Assembly (NCBI GenBank): GCA_009801015.1
Contig: VHZZ01000751.1
Location: 114,086-142,280 of the forward strand
Length of the DNA stretch: 28,195 nt
Direction of reading: 5' to 3'
Source of the DNA: Silene noctiflora
Lineage: Eukaryota > Streptophyta > Magnoliopsida > Caryophyllales > Caryophyllaceae
The position numbers and the translations under genes are program-made. Shown one piece after another: positions 9,730-19,270 of the stretch. Under the pieces are notes generated by a model. It searched no databases and was not told where the DNA came from. It saw nothing but the letters and a program-made list of their open reading frames with translations. Numbering within the stretch: the first letter of the stretch is position 1; each line of letters begins with the position of its first letter.

Positions 9730-10678
9730 TCATTTTTATTAGAACAATCATAATAAGTTTACATTTTTCGTCTACCAGAAATCTTCACTAAGTTTTGGAT
9801 TTCTGTAGTTTTCGGACTAGTGAATTCCGATTTTCTCTAATTTCATTGTCGGGATTTGTTCAAAATACCATGATAATGATGAGTTGAATGAAACTGATAC
9901 GATGTATCAGTTTCATTGTCGTAAACATGATAATGAAACTGATTTTCTCTAATTTCATTGTCGTTCTATACTAGAAGAAAACCTGTTATACATATAATTC
10001 AGTTCCGACTCCAAATCTCATAATTAACAGCTACGATAATTTTCCAGATCAAACGTAGCGTCCTATAGTAGCATCATTCTTGTGAAGGCGGTAATTTTCC
10101 AGATCAAACGTAGAGCCCAACTTCTGGTATCCAGCTTCCAAGCAATATTATGCTTCCATACTCGACAAATCAAGTCCGAGCTCCGACTTCTGGCAACTAC
10201 CTGAAGGCGGTAGTTTTACTAGAAGGGTGGATATCCTAAGAGCTAAAATCGTGTTTACTAGATCTCGGAGACAGGGATTGCAGCCTCGGCCTTTCCCAAA
10301 CCTGATAAAAAAGAAAAATTTGAAGTTTAAGCTCAAATATGGTTCACTATTTTTTTGGGATGTAAAACGAGACACAGTGGCAGGTTTAAATGTAACGGAT
10401 TTGGAATATAGGTCATCTCATGAGTCGAGAGTATCACCCTTGAATGACTTCCCAAGCTAACAGACAATCTGACGTACATAAGCGATAAAACTATATGGCC
10501 ACATAAGAAGCATACAACTCTGCCAACATCGGGTTGCTTCCGCAAGAAGCAGCAGACTATTTTCAATTTCACCTCACATATGGGCCAACATTTATCTTAT
10601 TTTGAAGACCACTGTTCAGTCTTCGATCTCCCTAGCCAATTATGGAAGGCGGGTTATTAGTTATTACTGCCCTTTTAT
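9730..10678. other. Region between UGT and hAT MITE with short direct repeats
   Basis: The first part is presumably UGT 3' UTR. A 23-bp block starting gattttctctaatttcat occurs at 9829-9851 and 9941-9963. Between the copies is a perfect 12-bp hairpin (tgaaactgatac 9889-9900, loop gat, gtatcagtttca 9904-9915). A 22-bp block starting taattttccagatcaaac occurs at 10037-10058 and 10092-10113. Open frames here (10148-10572) overlap on both strands and match nothing I recognise, so I do not call a gene. Confidence 0.5.
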
Positions 10679-11062
10679 TAGACCTGGCAAATCGGGTCAA
10701 CGGGTCGGGCCAGCTCGGGTCGGATCAGTTCAGGTCTTTCATCAATTTCGGGTCTATTTCGGGTTTGTTCGTCGGGTCAGTTTCGGGTATTCGGGTCGGG
10801 TTATTTTGGGTCGGATCATTTTTGGGTCAATGAATAAGAGAGAAAAAACTATTTCAAATCTTTTCGGTTCAATTAGAGTTATGTTTTGTCGGGTCATTTT
10901 CGGGTTGGGTGGTCTCAGAACCGGGTCATTTTGGGTCGGGTCAGTTACGGGTCAAGAGCTCGGGTCATGTTCGGGTTTTCGGGTCACATTCGGGTGATGT
11001 AGTACGGGTTATTTCGGGTCTCGGGTCAACCTTTTCGGGTCGGGTTGCTTTTGCCAGGTCTA
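10679..11062 (+). mobile_element. hAT-type MITE made of cgggtc repeats, 384 bp
   Basis: It starts tagacctggcaa (10679-10690) and ends ttgccaggtcta (11051-11062), a perfect 12-bp inverted repeat. Both flanks are ccttttat (10671-10678 and 11063-11070), a perfect 8-bp target duplication typical of hAT elements. The interior is a degenerate array of 'cgggtc', 'tcgggt' and 'gggtca' units with one unique block near 10828-10890. The long Gly/Ser/Val-rich frames across it arise from the repeat and are not genes. The perfect flanks suggest a recent insertion. It lies about 190 bp beyond the end of the helicase coding region, possibly past its 3' UTR. Confidence 0.85.
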
Positions 11063-11248
11063 CCTTTTATGTAGCATCCTGTGTTATTAAGAGTTAAGAC
11101 ACTTATCTAGGAATCTGTTTTCATGGTTTGATCTCAATCATTGAGTGATTCAGTCGTGACTCGTGAGTCGTGTAATAACACATGCTTTTGTGCATTAAGA
11201 GCAATTTAATTATCACGGTAATGTAATTGAAAAGGCTGACGTTTCTGT

Positions 11249-14200
11249 CTATAGAAGAGCAAGAAAATTACCTCTCTTCTTAATCTTGTTCCGGAAACCT
11301 CTTTTTCTGCTAAATGCTGTCTCCTGCAATTATTGGAAAGAAAACATTTGATAATTAAACACGAGAAATTTAGGGAAACAACTTTTTACTCAGTGCAGCC
11401 ATTAGCCTCGTGAACTCGCATTTTAAGAGGAAAAAAAGGGAAAATCTCTTATTTTATAACCAGCGTACAGAAAATTCTTGTTTTCCAGCATATAAGATAT
11501 ATTCAGAAACCAGAATGCAAAATGAAATTACCGGAACCATATACTGCATGAGTAGTACCAGATTCGAAAACATCCTAAATTCCTAAGCTAGTCATAATCG
11601 GTCCTACAATCCCCGTTACCTCGAGGCAATATGTGACCTTCAATGTTTGAACCTTGGTTTACCATCCACACTTAGGTAGGTAGCCTTGTAGTGCCCAAAT
11701 CCACACATATTCCTTTTTCCTCTTAGTTATGTCTAATTATCTCTCTCGGAGGTGACGAGAATAGGACAAAACTTACCACTGGCTTTCCCAGCTTTTCAGC
11801 TTCACGGACAGCAGCGACCAAGTCACGATTATGTTCCGAGTATAAGCTAGTGACAAGACCAGGTTGACCTGCTCGAGCTGTACGGCCAACTCTATGTAAG
11901 AAATCTACAGCACTTGAAGCAAATTCTGCCTGGAAACAAGAAAATTACGAAGAGATCAGTTTCAGAATCAGAGGGAGAGAGCAACCAAATTCACCAATAC
12001 CGCATACATTTCTAACTTCAAACTCATTAAAAAACTAACAATGAGCAATCTTATAAGTAGGCTCGTAGTAGATTATTCTTTGGAATGATTCGCACAAACA
12101 TAGCCAACTTCTAGTAAGCCAAAAAAACATTATCACCCCAATGTCTAAAGGCTCCCGCCACTGGTGTGGGGTAGAGGGGTTAAATGTACGCGGAGTAAGA
12201 TAGTTTGTGCCGAGAATAATATTGACCGACTGCTACTTCATAAAATAAAGGGTTTTTCTACGTGATACCTTCGTGTTTTTCCGATTTCTACATGGTACCC
12301 CTCATCTTTTGAAAACATCATTAGTACCCCTAAACTTGATGAAAACTTCTTAAAATACCCCAAAAGCTCTAATCCGTCATTTTTAAATGTTTAATTTATG
12401 CATTTTCTTTTGATTTTTTTGAGATAATTTGATAAACTTTTATCATAAATTCCTTTTACTCAATCTTGAATATATTTTTTTTATTAAATTTAACTGTTAG
12501 AAAACTCAAATTTTATTAGCTTGGGTATTTTATGGACAATTTATAAAATTTAGGGGTACTAATGATGTTTTTAAAAATCGAGGGGTACCACGTAGAAATT
12601 GGAAAAACACAAAGGGTACCATGTAGAAATCCCTAAAAATAAAAATAAGAGATCGTGTCGAGAATTTTATGTGGCTTCTAGGAAATAATAATCAAAAGAA
12701 GTATCTTAATCAATCAAATAACATGATCCAATATTGTCTCAAAATAATAATAGAAAGTGTAGGACATGAGTAAAAAGTTGTAGATAGATACGTCTCTTAC
12801 AGATATCAACTTGCGAATAAAATTAAAGATTGAAGGGGAAAAAAAACATTTTTTATGTGGTTTCTAGGACATTAAAATCATTAATGAAATAAAATTCTAG
12901 TTATCTCATGTCAATCGCCATTACAAACATTCTTCAGTGAAGTACCTGAATAACGTGTGATATCAACGGAATATCGAGACCACGAGCAGCAGCATCAGTG
13001 CACACTAGGACACCGCCTTTATCTCTTAAGTCAACTAAGTTTTTGGTAGACTCTTCCAAAGAAGTATTCCTATGATAGCAGAAACAATGGATTCCAGCGG
13101 TCTGCAGTACCTTGGCTATTGATTCCACTGCATCGACAGTGTTGGCAAACACCATTGTCCTCGTTATGGTATCCCCGGAAACATCTAAGAAGAACCTAAC
13201 ACCATGATTTACTGCATCTATAAGAGCATCCACCTGTGTTTCTATTGAAACCTCGACCCATCTCTGTTGCAACCTAAAACATTAATAAACCAATAATCAA
13301 ATGGTTAGATTTCTTTAGCAGCTTGATATTAATTACTAATTCCCATGAAAACAGTTTGACTATATCCTTGAAAGAAATCCGGAAAGAGGGAAGAAAGATG
13401 GAATGAACAAGTCAGAGTCGAAAAATTTGAATGTATTGACAGACTTTATAAATATGTTGCAAAGTAAAGGAGTGACACAAAAAACTACACCAATTTTTTC
13501 TATGTTAACATTCTACAATCTCGAACCCTGACAGATGGCCATTATTAGGTGGACTGCGGCCTAGAGGGAACCAGATTGTTGCAGGTGTTAGCAGGCTTAG
13601 CTAGTCAAGTTATAAAGTGATGGAATTCATGACCTAACATTGAAACACGTTGGCATCAAGACTGACCTTGTAGATCTCTTCACACCACTCAAAATAAAAG
13701 TTAACTTGGTAACATTAGTAAGCAAAAAAGTGAATGCCGTATACTACCAAAAGAAACAAAATGAAATAAAAAGATAACAAAGTCAAGGAGTACCTTGGGT
13801 TGTGACGATGCAGATAATGTCCACTAACCCAATTAGCCTCTGGAAACATCCTTTTTAAGACTCCACCTGCTGTCCTTTTTCCATTTTCAGGAAGAGTGGC
13901 TGCTACAAAAATATACTGCTTACTTCGACGGTAATACTCTCGAACCTTTCTCCAGCTTCTTCTTCTCTTGACAGAGTCAGGAACCTGCTTTGACTGATCT
14001 TCAGGCGTTGCATTATCAACATCAGAGTCTTCCTCTTCTGCTAACATATCAGTGATATCTCTATGTTCAGCATTTGCATCTTCGCAATCATATGGCAATT
14101 CCGAGTTGGGCTCGTTCGTTTCCTCAGAAGGACCAGCACTGGATCGTGATAATAGTTTCTCGTCAAACCGAAGCATGTTGATAAGGCGGATAACTTGATT

Positions 14201-16673
14201 CTGAAAGCTTCCACAAAGTAAAAGGTCCGCTTCATCAAATACCTGTCATCATTGGACCAAAGCAGACAAGCCTGATCATATATGATGTCTTTTGAATTTT
14301 GCAGACATGGATAACATAATGATAATGATTCAGCAATAATGAAATTACCACATGTTTAACACCGCGCACAAAGTTCAGTTGACGGTTTCTTTCGCGGTCT
14401 ACAGCATAAAGATAATTTAAGAGGGCAACAGGCGTGGAGGCAATAACATCTGGTCTTTTATGTGGCCATCCCTGCAAAAGAAACCTTTGCATGTAAGAAC
14501 AAGAAGAAAACAGTAATACATTTCTAGACACCACCCACAGAAAAAGGAAAGTTTTTTTCCTGAGAATCAGGAATATGGAGGAACAATGATGATCTGTCAC
14601 TAGAACATTACTTGTTTCCCACATAGAGCAGCTGCTGTAAAGAGGGGTTCACCATCATCCCCATGAAGACAATTAGCCATTCGAACCACCTGCTCACATA
14701 GCATGACATTGGGGCATAGAACAAGAGATAGATGAGATGAATATCTTCTCGCTCGTTTAGGGGCTTCATTATCTGAGTTATCAACAACAGAAAGAAGCTT
14801 CTCAAATAGCGGGATAAGATAGCCATGAGTTTTTCCACTTCCAGTCTCTGCAGCAACAATGGTGTCTGTTCCTGAAAGGATGGATGGTATGCAAGCCGCC
14901 TGAATGACGAGGCAAATTCATGTCATCAAATACATTTCCATATAAACAAAGTTACTCTTAGCAATCTCAGGGGAGCAGACAGCAGACGATTTTATCCATG
15001 GTAAGGTAGGTAGACTGGCTAAATTAGAAGAAATAGAGGGAGATGATTGTAAGAAAGAATAATTAGTACGCCATAGATCATAATACTATGATTGAAAGCT
15101 ATTATTTTTCTCACTGGAAGGGTGATTAGATTTAACAATTAAACATTGGTGCATCACTGGAGTTACTAACAGAAAATTTGATTGGTGAATTAGCCATAAT
15201 CACTTTTTTCTGTATTTTCATAAGCAACTGAGTAAGAAAAAAACTGTTATGTAAGCTGAAATGTGGAATCCAAGTACAGTTTCTTTCACCAACTTCCTTA
15301 CGGGGTAAAAATTCTCCATATCATAATCGATAAGACGATAACCATGCTGAAACTAAGCTCATTGGAAGCATGACTAACAGCCAAAAGCATGAAGTCTTGA
15401 TTGTCATCACCAATCAGTTGCTATTACGTTAAGATTTTCATCAAACTTGACTTAGAATTTAATTAGTGAAGCAACAACACATGATATGCATCCACCCCAA
15501 AAAGGCTTGAACTAACCTTTCTACCATTCTATCAGCGATAACCGTAACCAAGTACAGAGTATCAAAGTTCAGACTTTAGATGCTGACTTATGGCTCTATA
15601 TTCCTAAACCTAATAAAACATCACTCTCATTTTGATCCAACTCCTTATCTGTTCCAAATACACCATACTGAATCACATTCTACTACAACCGCAATCAAAC
15701 TCAGGAGTCAGGAGGATTACAAACTACAAACATGGCTTCTAGACTACAATGGAATTTCAATTCTTAGTAAATTTCACTACCGCAACAACAACATTAACCC
15801 AATGCCGAAAGGACTTTTACCTATCGGTATGGAGGATCGAATGGAAGCATACTCCATTACTCCCCCATATGCTAAAGTTTTTTTTTGGATGACCATAACG
15901 AAATTGCATCAAGAATTACGATGACAAACCACTACTTCACTGTACATGAAGCGCAAACAGTTTATCGAATCATTTTGCTTTCCCAACACCATATTTCAAA
16001 CAACAAAGCCAAACAATAACCGAGTTCTTTCGTTCAATTGACGAACTTGACCATCAATTCTAAACTTTCCAATCAACCCCACCACTATTCAAAACTCATA
16101 TACTCCCTCTATTCCATTCATTTGTTTACCTTTTATATTCGCTGTGACGGGTACTTATCAATGGTAAAACACAATAAAATGAGCATATTCCACAATAAAG
16201 ATCCAAACTTTATGCATCCAACATTCAAATCATTCAATTTTTTCATCTGGGCAACAATATTATACTGCAAACTAAATAAAAATTCATCCAAAAATCAAAA
16301 TTTCAGCAAAAATTAAATTAAAAAAAAATTGAATTAAAACTAAATTAACCTGAATTAAAGAGGGTTTAACAAATCCAGCATTAGAAAGAGACTGAGAAAG
16401 TTGATCAGAAACACCAAGAGAAGACCATGAAACGGTGTCGTTTGCAAAGAAAGTATCTTTATCATTAATTCCACCATTTTTGTCATTATTACCATCATTA
16501 ACAAGCTCAACAGTTGTTGAATAAGCTTTTGTGGGTCTAAAAGTACTGATTTTGTAAGTTTTATTGATAAAAATGGTTGATTTTAAGGTGAAAGAAGGGA
16601 TTGTAGAGGGTGATGAGAGGAATAATGATGGTATAAAATAGGGTTGTTTGTAGAATTTGCAAACATATTGCAT
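11249..16673 (-). CDS. RH22: DEAD-box RNA helicase RH22, plastid-type (seven exons, 579 aa)
   Basis: An ATP-dependent RNA helicase; Arabidopsis RH22 acts in chloroplast 50S ribosome assembly. Exons in transcript order: 16673-16350, 14899-14612, 14471-14349, 14242-13794, 13273-12946, 11929-11777, 11323-11249. All introns are GT-AG; only the exon 4/5 junction splits a codon (R395). Residues 1-60 are Ser/Thr/Lys-rich and look like a transit peptide. The Q-motif region ends in GFVKPSLIQ (about 100-108). Motif I is AAETGSGKT (124-132), motif Ib STP (216-218), motif II DEAD (248-251), motif III is AAT (359-361) instead of SAT, motif V TDAAARGLD (487-495), motif VI HRVGRTARAG (516-525). An acidic linker (about 283-327) separates motifs II and III. 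The tail is basic (SRKRGFRNKIKKR). Length is close to the roughly 580 aa I recall for Arabidopsis RH22. The last eight residues are read through a possible donor (AG|GTAATT) and could be replaced by a missed exon. Confidence 0.9.
11930..12945 (-). other. RH22 intron 5 with a foldback MITE
   Basis: The intron between helicase exons 5 and 6 is about 1 kb. Roughly 386 bp of it is the element at 12249-12634. The rest shows no repeat or reading frame that I can identify. Confidence 0.7.
12249..12634. mobile_element. Foldback MITE, about 386 bp
   Basis: Arms of about 110 bp are inverted copies of each other: 'tctacgtgatacc', 'gtgtttttccgatttctac' and 'catcattagtacccctaaa' on the left return reversed on the right as 'tttaggggtactaatgatg', 'gtagaaattggaaaaacac' and 'ggtaccatgtaga'. 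It starts aggg and ends ccct. The flanks are A/T-rich (ataaaataa, aaaaataaa), so any duplication is ambiguous. The style resembles the 445-bp foldback elements, but the sequence is different. Confidence 0.7.
14900..16349 (-). other. RH22 intron 1 (1,450 bp)
   Basis: The longest helicase intron. It contains a one-ended Stowaway-like sequence (tactccctctattccattca near 16100) and otherwise unremarkable AT-rich DNA. Open frames on the plus strand at 15580-15924 and 16038-16316 have no recognisable content and I treat them as chance. Confidence 0.6.
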
Positions 16674-16796
16674 GATTTAATTGATTTAGGGGAAGTTTTT
16701 GATGATTAGGGTTTAGATTATTTCATGGGAGTGTTGAACAAGGGTTTTAGAGAGGTTTGAGGATAAATTACTTCATGGGTTCAAGTGAGAACTGGG

Positions 16797-17025
16797 AGAT
16801 CCGGCAAATGGGTCATTCGGTTTGTAATTGGGTTCGGTCGGGTTATTTTCAGTTCAACAATGATCGAATATTTTCGATCTGATCATTTTGAGTAGTTCAG
16901 TGTCGTTTCAGGGTCATGATTTTATCTCTATTAAGTCATTTCGAGTCTATCAGACTACTTTCAGGTCGGGTAACTTCAGGTTTATTAGGTCACACTTTCC
17001 AAGTCATTTTCGGGTATCCGGTTAA
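16797..17025 (+). mobile_element. Decayed cgggtc-type element
   Basis: 'agatccggcaaatgggtca' resembles the tagacctggcaaatcgggtca start of the intact hAT-type MITE. It is followed by scattered 'cgggtta', 'gggtcat', 'tttcgagtc' and 'caggtcgggtaac' units. No opposite terminus or target duplication remains. It lies about 125 bp upstream of the helicase start codon. Confidence 0.4.
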
Positions 17026-17176
17026 CTCACTTCTGTACCAACGAACAATCAATAAACCTGTCTAAAATCAAAATAACACTTATCGACAATTTCAAAACAC
17101 CTAACACAATTGAAAATAATTCTGACATTTATTTTCTAAAATAACTTAAACTCGAAACCTGCGCAATTTAAATATA

Positions 17177-17616
17177 ACGGAAAATGCACTCGGTATTTTT
17201 GAGGTTAGTTTTTCTGCCCAAAATACCCAATTTTTTTATCTGGAAAACTTTAAGAGGTCATAACTCGTGTTTACGAGTTCAGAAAGTGATAATTTTTTTT
17301 TAAATTGATTACCTTTCCGAGACTTGAGAAAAAAAGTTGTTGATTTTGGAATTGGTGACCACCAAGAGATATGGTCAATCAAAGTTTGTTCGGTCAAAAA
17401 AACTTTGACACGCAATAACTCCTAGCCACGGGACTCAAATACGATAATTTTTTTTTTCAAATCGTAGTTCTCGGAAAGATGATCGATTTAAAAAAAAATA
17501 TTAACACATTCTGAAATCGTAAACACGAGTTATGACCTCTTAAAGTTTCCCGGATCAAAAAATTGGGTATTTTGGGCAAAATGTCAAATCTCAAGGGCAC
17601 CAGGTGCATTTTCCGT
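17177..17616. mobile_element. 440-bp foldback MITE, copy 2
   Basis: It starts acggaaaatgcac and ends gcattttccgt, and aligns throughout with the element at 5515-5959 (shared blocks include aaaatacccaattttttta, ctttgacacgcaataact and ctcctagccacggga). Flanks aaatata (17170-17176) and aaaaata (17617-17623) differ at one base, supporting a 7-bp target duplication. Its right end lies about 128 bp before the PRIN2 ATG. Confidence 0.75.
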
Positions 17617-17744
17617 AAAAATAAAGTGAACCCAAACCGACCCGAATCCAAAACAAGCCAAAGCCTAAATAATGAAATACTCCATCAGAGTTGAACAACC
17701 AAAAGGGAGAGAACTAGATAAGGTGAGAGCAGAAACAGGAAAAA

Positions 17745-18633
17745 ATGGCATGTTCATGGAGTTTAGCAACTCCTGCTACTTCATTCTACACCTCTTCTGC
17801 AGTTTTCCCTGCTTTTTCTACTCCAAAAAATCCATCTTTTTCTTTCATAAATAAAAAAAAAAAGTATAATATTAATCTTAAATATTATACTTTTTACTCC
17901 TTTACAAAAAATCATACCATCTGTAAGGCTTCTGAGTACCAATTTCCTGACCCAATTCCTGAATTTGCTGATTCTGTAAGTGTATTTCTGATTTCGCGAA
18001 ATATAGAATAAGACGGTTTTACAGTGAGTAGTAAATAACTGTGTGATTTGTGAATGCAGGAAACAGAAAAGTTTAAAGCTCATCTTGTGAAGAAGTTGTC
18101 AAAGAAAAATATTTATGGAGATGAGTTGGATGATGTTGTTAGCATCTGCACTGAGGTAATAATTTCGATTGTTTCTATTCGGTTATCAAATGTAAAGAAT
18201 CAAATGAATCGGAAAAAGTTCTGATTTCTTCGTATAATGAAGTTAGAATATGCTGCCCCTCGTAATTTTATCAACTAAACCAAATGCGATGTATACAGCT
18301 ACTGTTACTACGATTTGTTACAGAAATAAATTGGATTAAAACCGCGATCTTTTATGGGATAAAAAATCGTGTTTTGTATAGCCTTTCATTTGAATAGAGA
18401 ACAGTGTGTTCGAGTTAGTTATGCTGTGGAATTGCGTACAGATCTTCAGCAAGTTTTTGCACGAGGAATACGGAGGACCAGGGACATTGATGGTACTGCC
18501 TTTCATAGATATGGCGGATACTGTGAATGAAAGCGGATTGACTGGAGGACCTCAAGCTGCTCGAGCAGCAGTCAAGTGGGCTCAAGCTAATGTCGACAAT
18601 GATTGGAAGGAATGGACTGATAGCAACTGGTAA
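17745..18633 (+). CDS. PRIN2: PRIN2-like plastid protein (three exons, 172 aa)
   Basis: It resembles PLASTID REDOX INSENSITIVE 2, a small plastid nucleoid protein needed for full activity of the plastid-encoded RNA polymerase and for redox signalling to the nucleus. Exons are 17745-17975, 18060-18155 and 18442-18633, with two phase-0 GT-AG introns. The start follows an A-rich leader (aaaaatgg). Residues 1 to about 63 are Ser/Thr/Phe-rich, then basic, as in a chloroplast transit peptide. The mature part begins near SEYQFPDPIPEFADS and holds EKFKAHLVKKLSKK, then SICTEIFSKFLHEEYGGPGT, PFIDMADTVNE and GGPQAARAAVKWAQ, ending WKEWTDSNW. I recognise the block around EYGGPGT and GGPQAARAA as PRIN2-type from memory. 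The gene is divergent from RH22 and convergent with RNase H1. A poly-A run and a 15-bp hairpin lie inside exon 1. Confidence 0.82.
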
Positions 18634-19270
18634 CGAGACAAGAAATTCCCGAACTACCAGCTGCAGAGATTTAGAAATAGATTTTTGACAGAAAAAAAAA
18701 TATGTAGGTTTATTGCAGTATATTTTGGTAGTATTTTGAGGTAGACCATAATCAATTTGGTATTGAAATTCGGTGCATTAGCAGAACAATTCCGCTTTCT
18801 ACATTATGCCAATTCTTATTTTCGACAAAAAACTGATCAGGCTTCCTCCTGCCCTATTGATATACCTCTAGCAAAATCTGTAGCGAGTCATCATAGACTC
18901 GGTAACATTTTCATAAGAAAAACAAATGTGAGCATTTAGATGGGTACATCAAACTCATCCTCGAAAAAAGAAAATATTTTTGTTAAAACTACAAAAGATA
19001 AATGGAAGTTGACTGAAGATCTCAAAAATTAGTTAACTTCCTTGCTACTACTTTAGGTACGCTTCTTTCAACCGAACCCTCCTATCTTCTTGAGAAAAAA
19101 CCGTCTCCTCGAGAGAAGCTTAGAGCATCGAAGGCAGGGAATCTTCAGCCAATTTCAGCTCTGAGGGTGAATATGTACCATTTTCCGACTAGTATGACAG
19201 AAAGCCGGTAAGAGTGCACAAAATGAATTTGGTATTGTATTTTCCAGAAATCTTGGTGAAAGGAGCTAAG
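18634..19270. other. Convergent 3' ends of PRIN2 and RNase H1
   Basis: The 637 bp between the two stop codons presumably hold both 3' UTRs. No repeat, hairpin or further exon was recognised. The short frame at 18757-18939 has no recognisable content. Confidence 0.5.

Larger units (their letters stand above)
16674..17744. promoter_or_regulatory. Shared intergenic region between divergent RH22 and PRIN2
   Basis: The 1,071 bp between the two start codons must hold both promoters and leaders. Much of it is transposon-derived: a decayed cgggtc-type element (about 16797-17025) and a 440-bp foldback MITE (17177-17616). This leaves about 120 bp next to the helicase ATG and about 125 bp next to the PRIN2 ATG free of recognised elements. 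No convincing TATA box was seen for either gene, which is common for housekeeping plastid genes. Confidence 0.5.

Noticed and set aside
10602-11097. Open frames of 62-131 codons, Gly/Val/Ser-rich
   Set aside because: They read through the cgggtc array of the hAT-type MITE; repeats of this composition are open in several frames at once.
16100-16200. Complete Stowaway MITE in RH22 intron 1
   Set aside because: Only one end (tactccctct) is visible; no inverted partner followed by TA was found.
15580-16316. Two plus-strand frames of 114 and 92 codons
   Set aside because: They lie within RH22 intron 1, are AT-rich and have no motif; likely chance.
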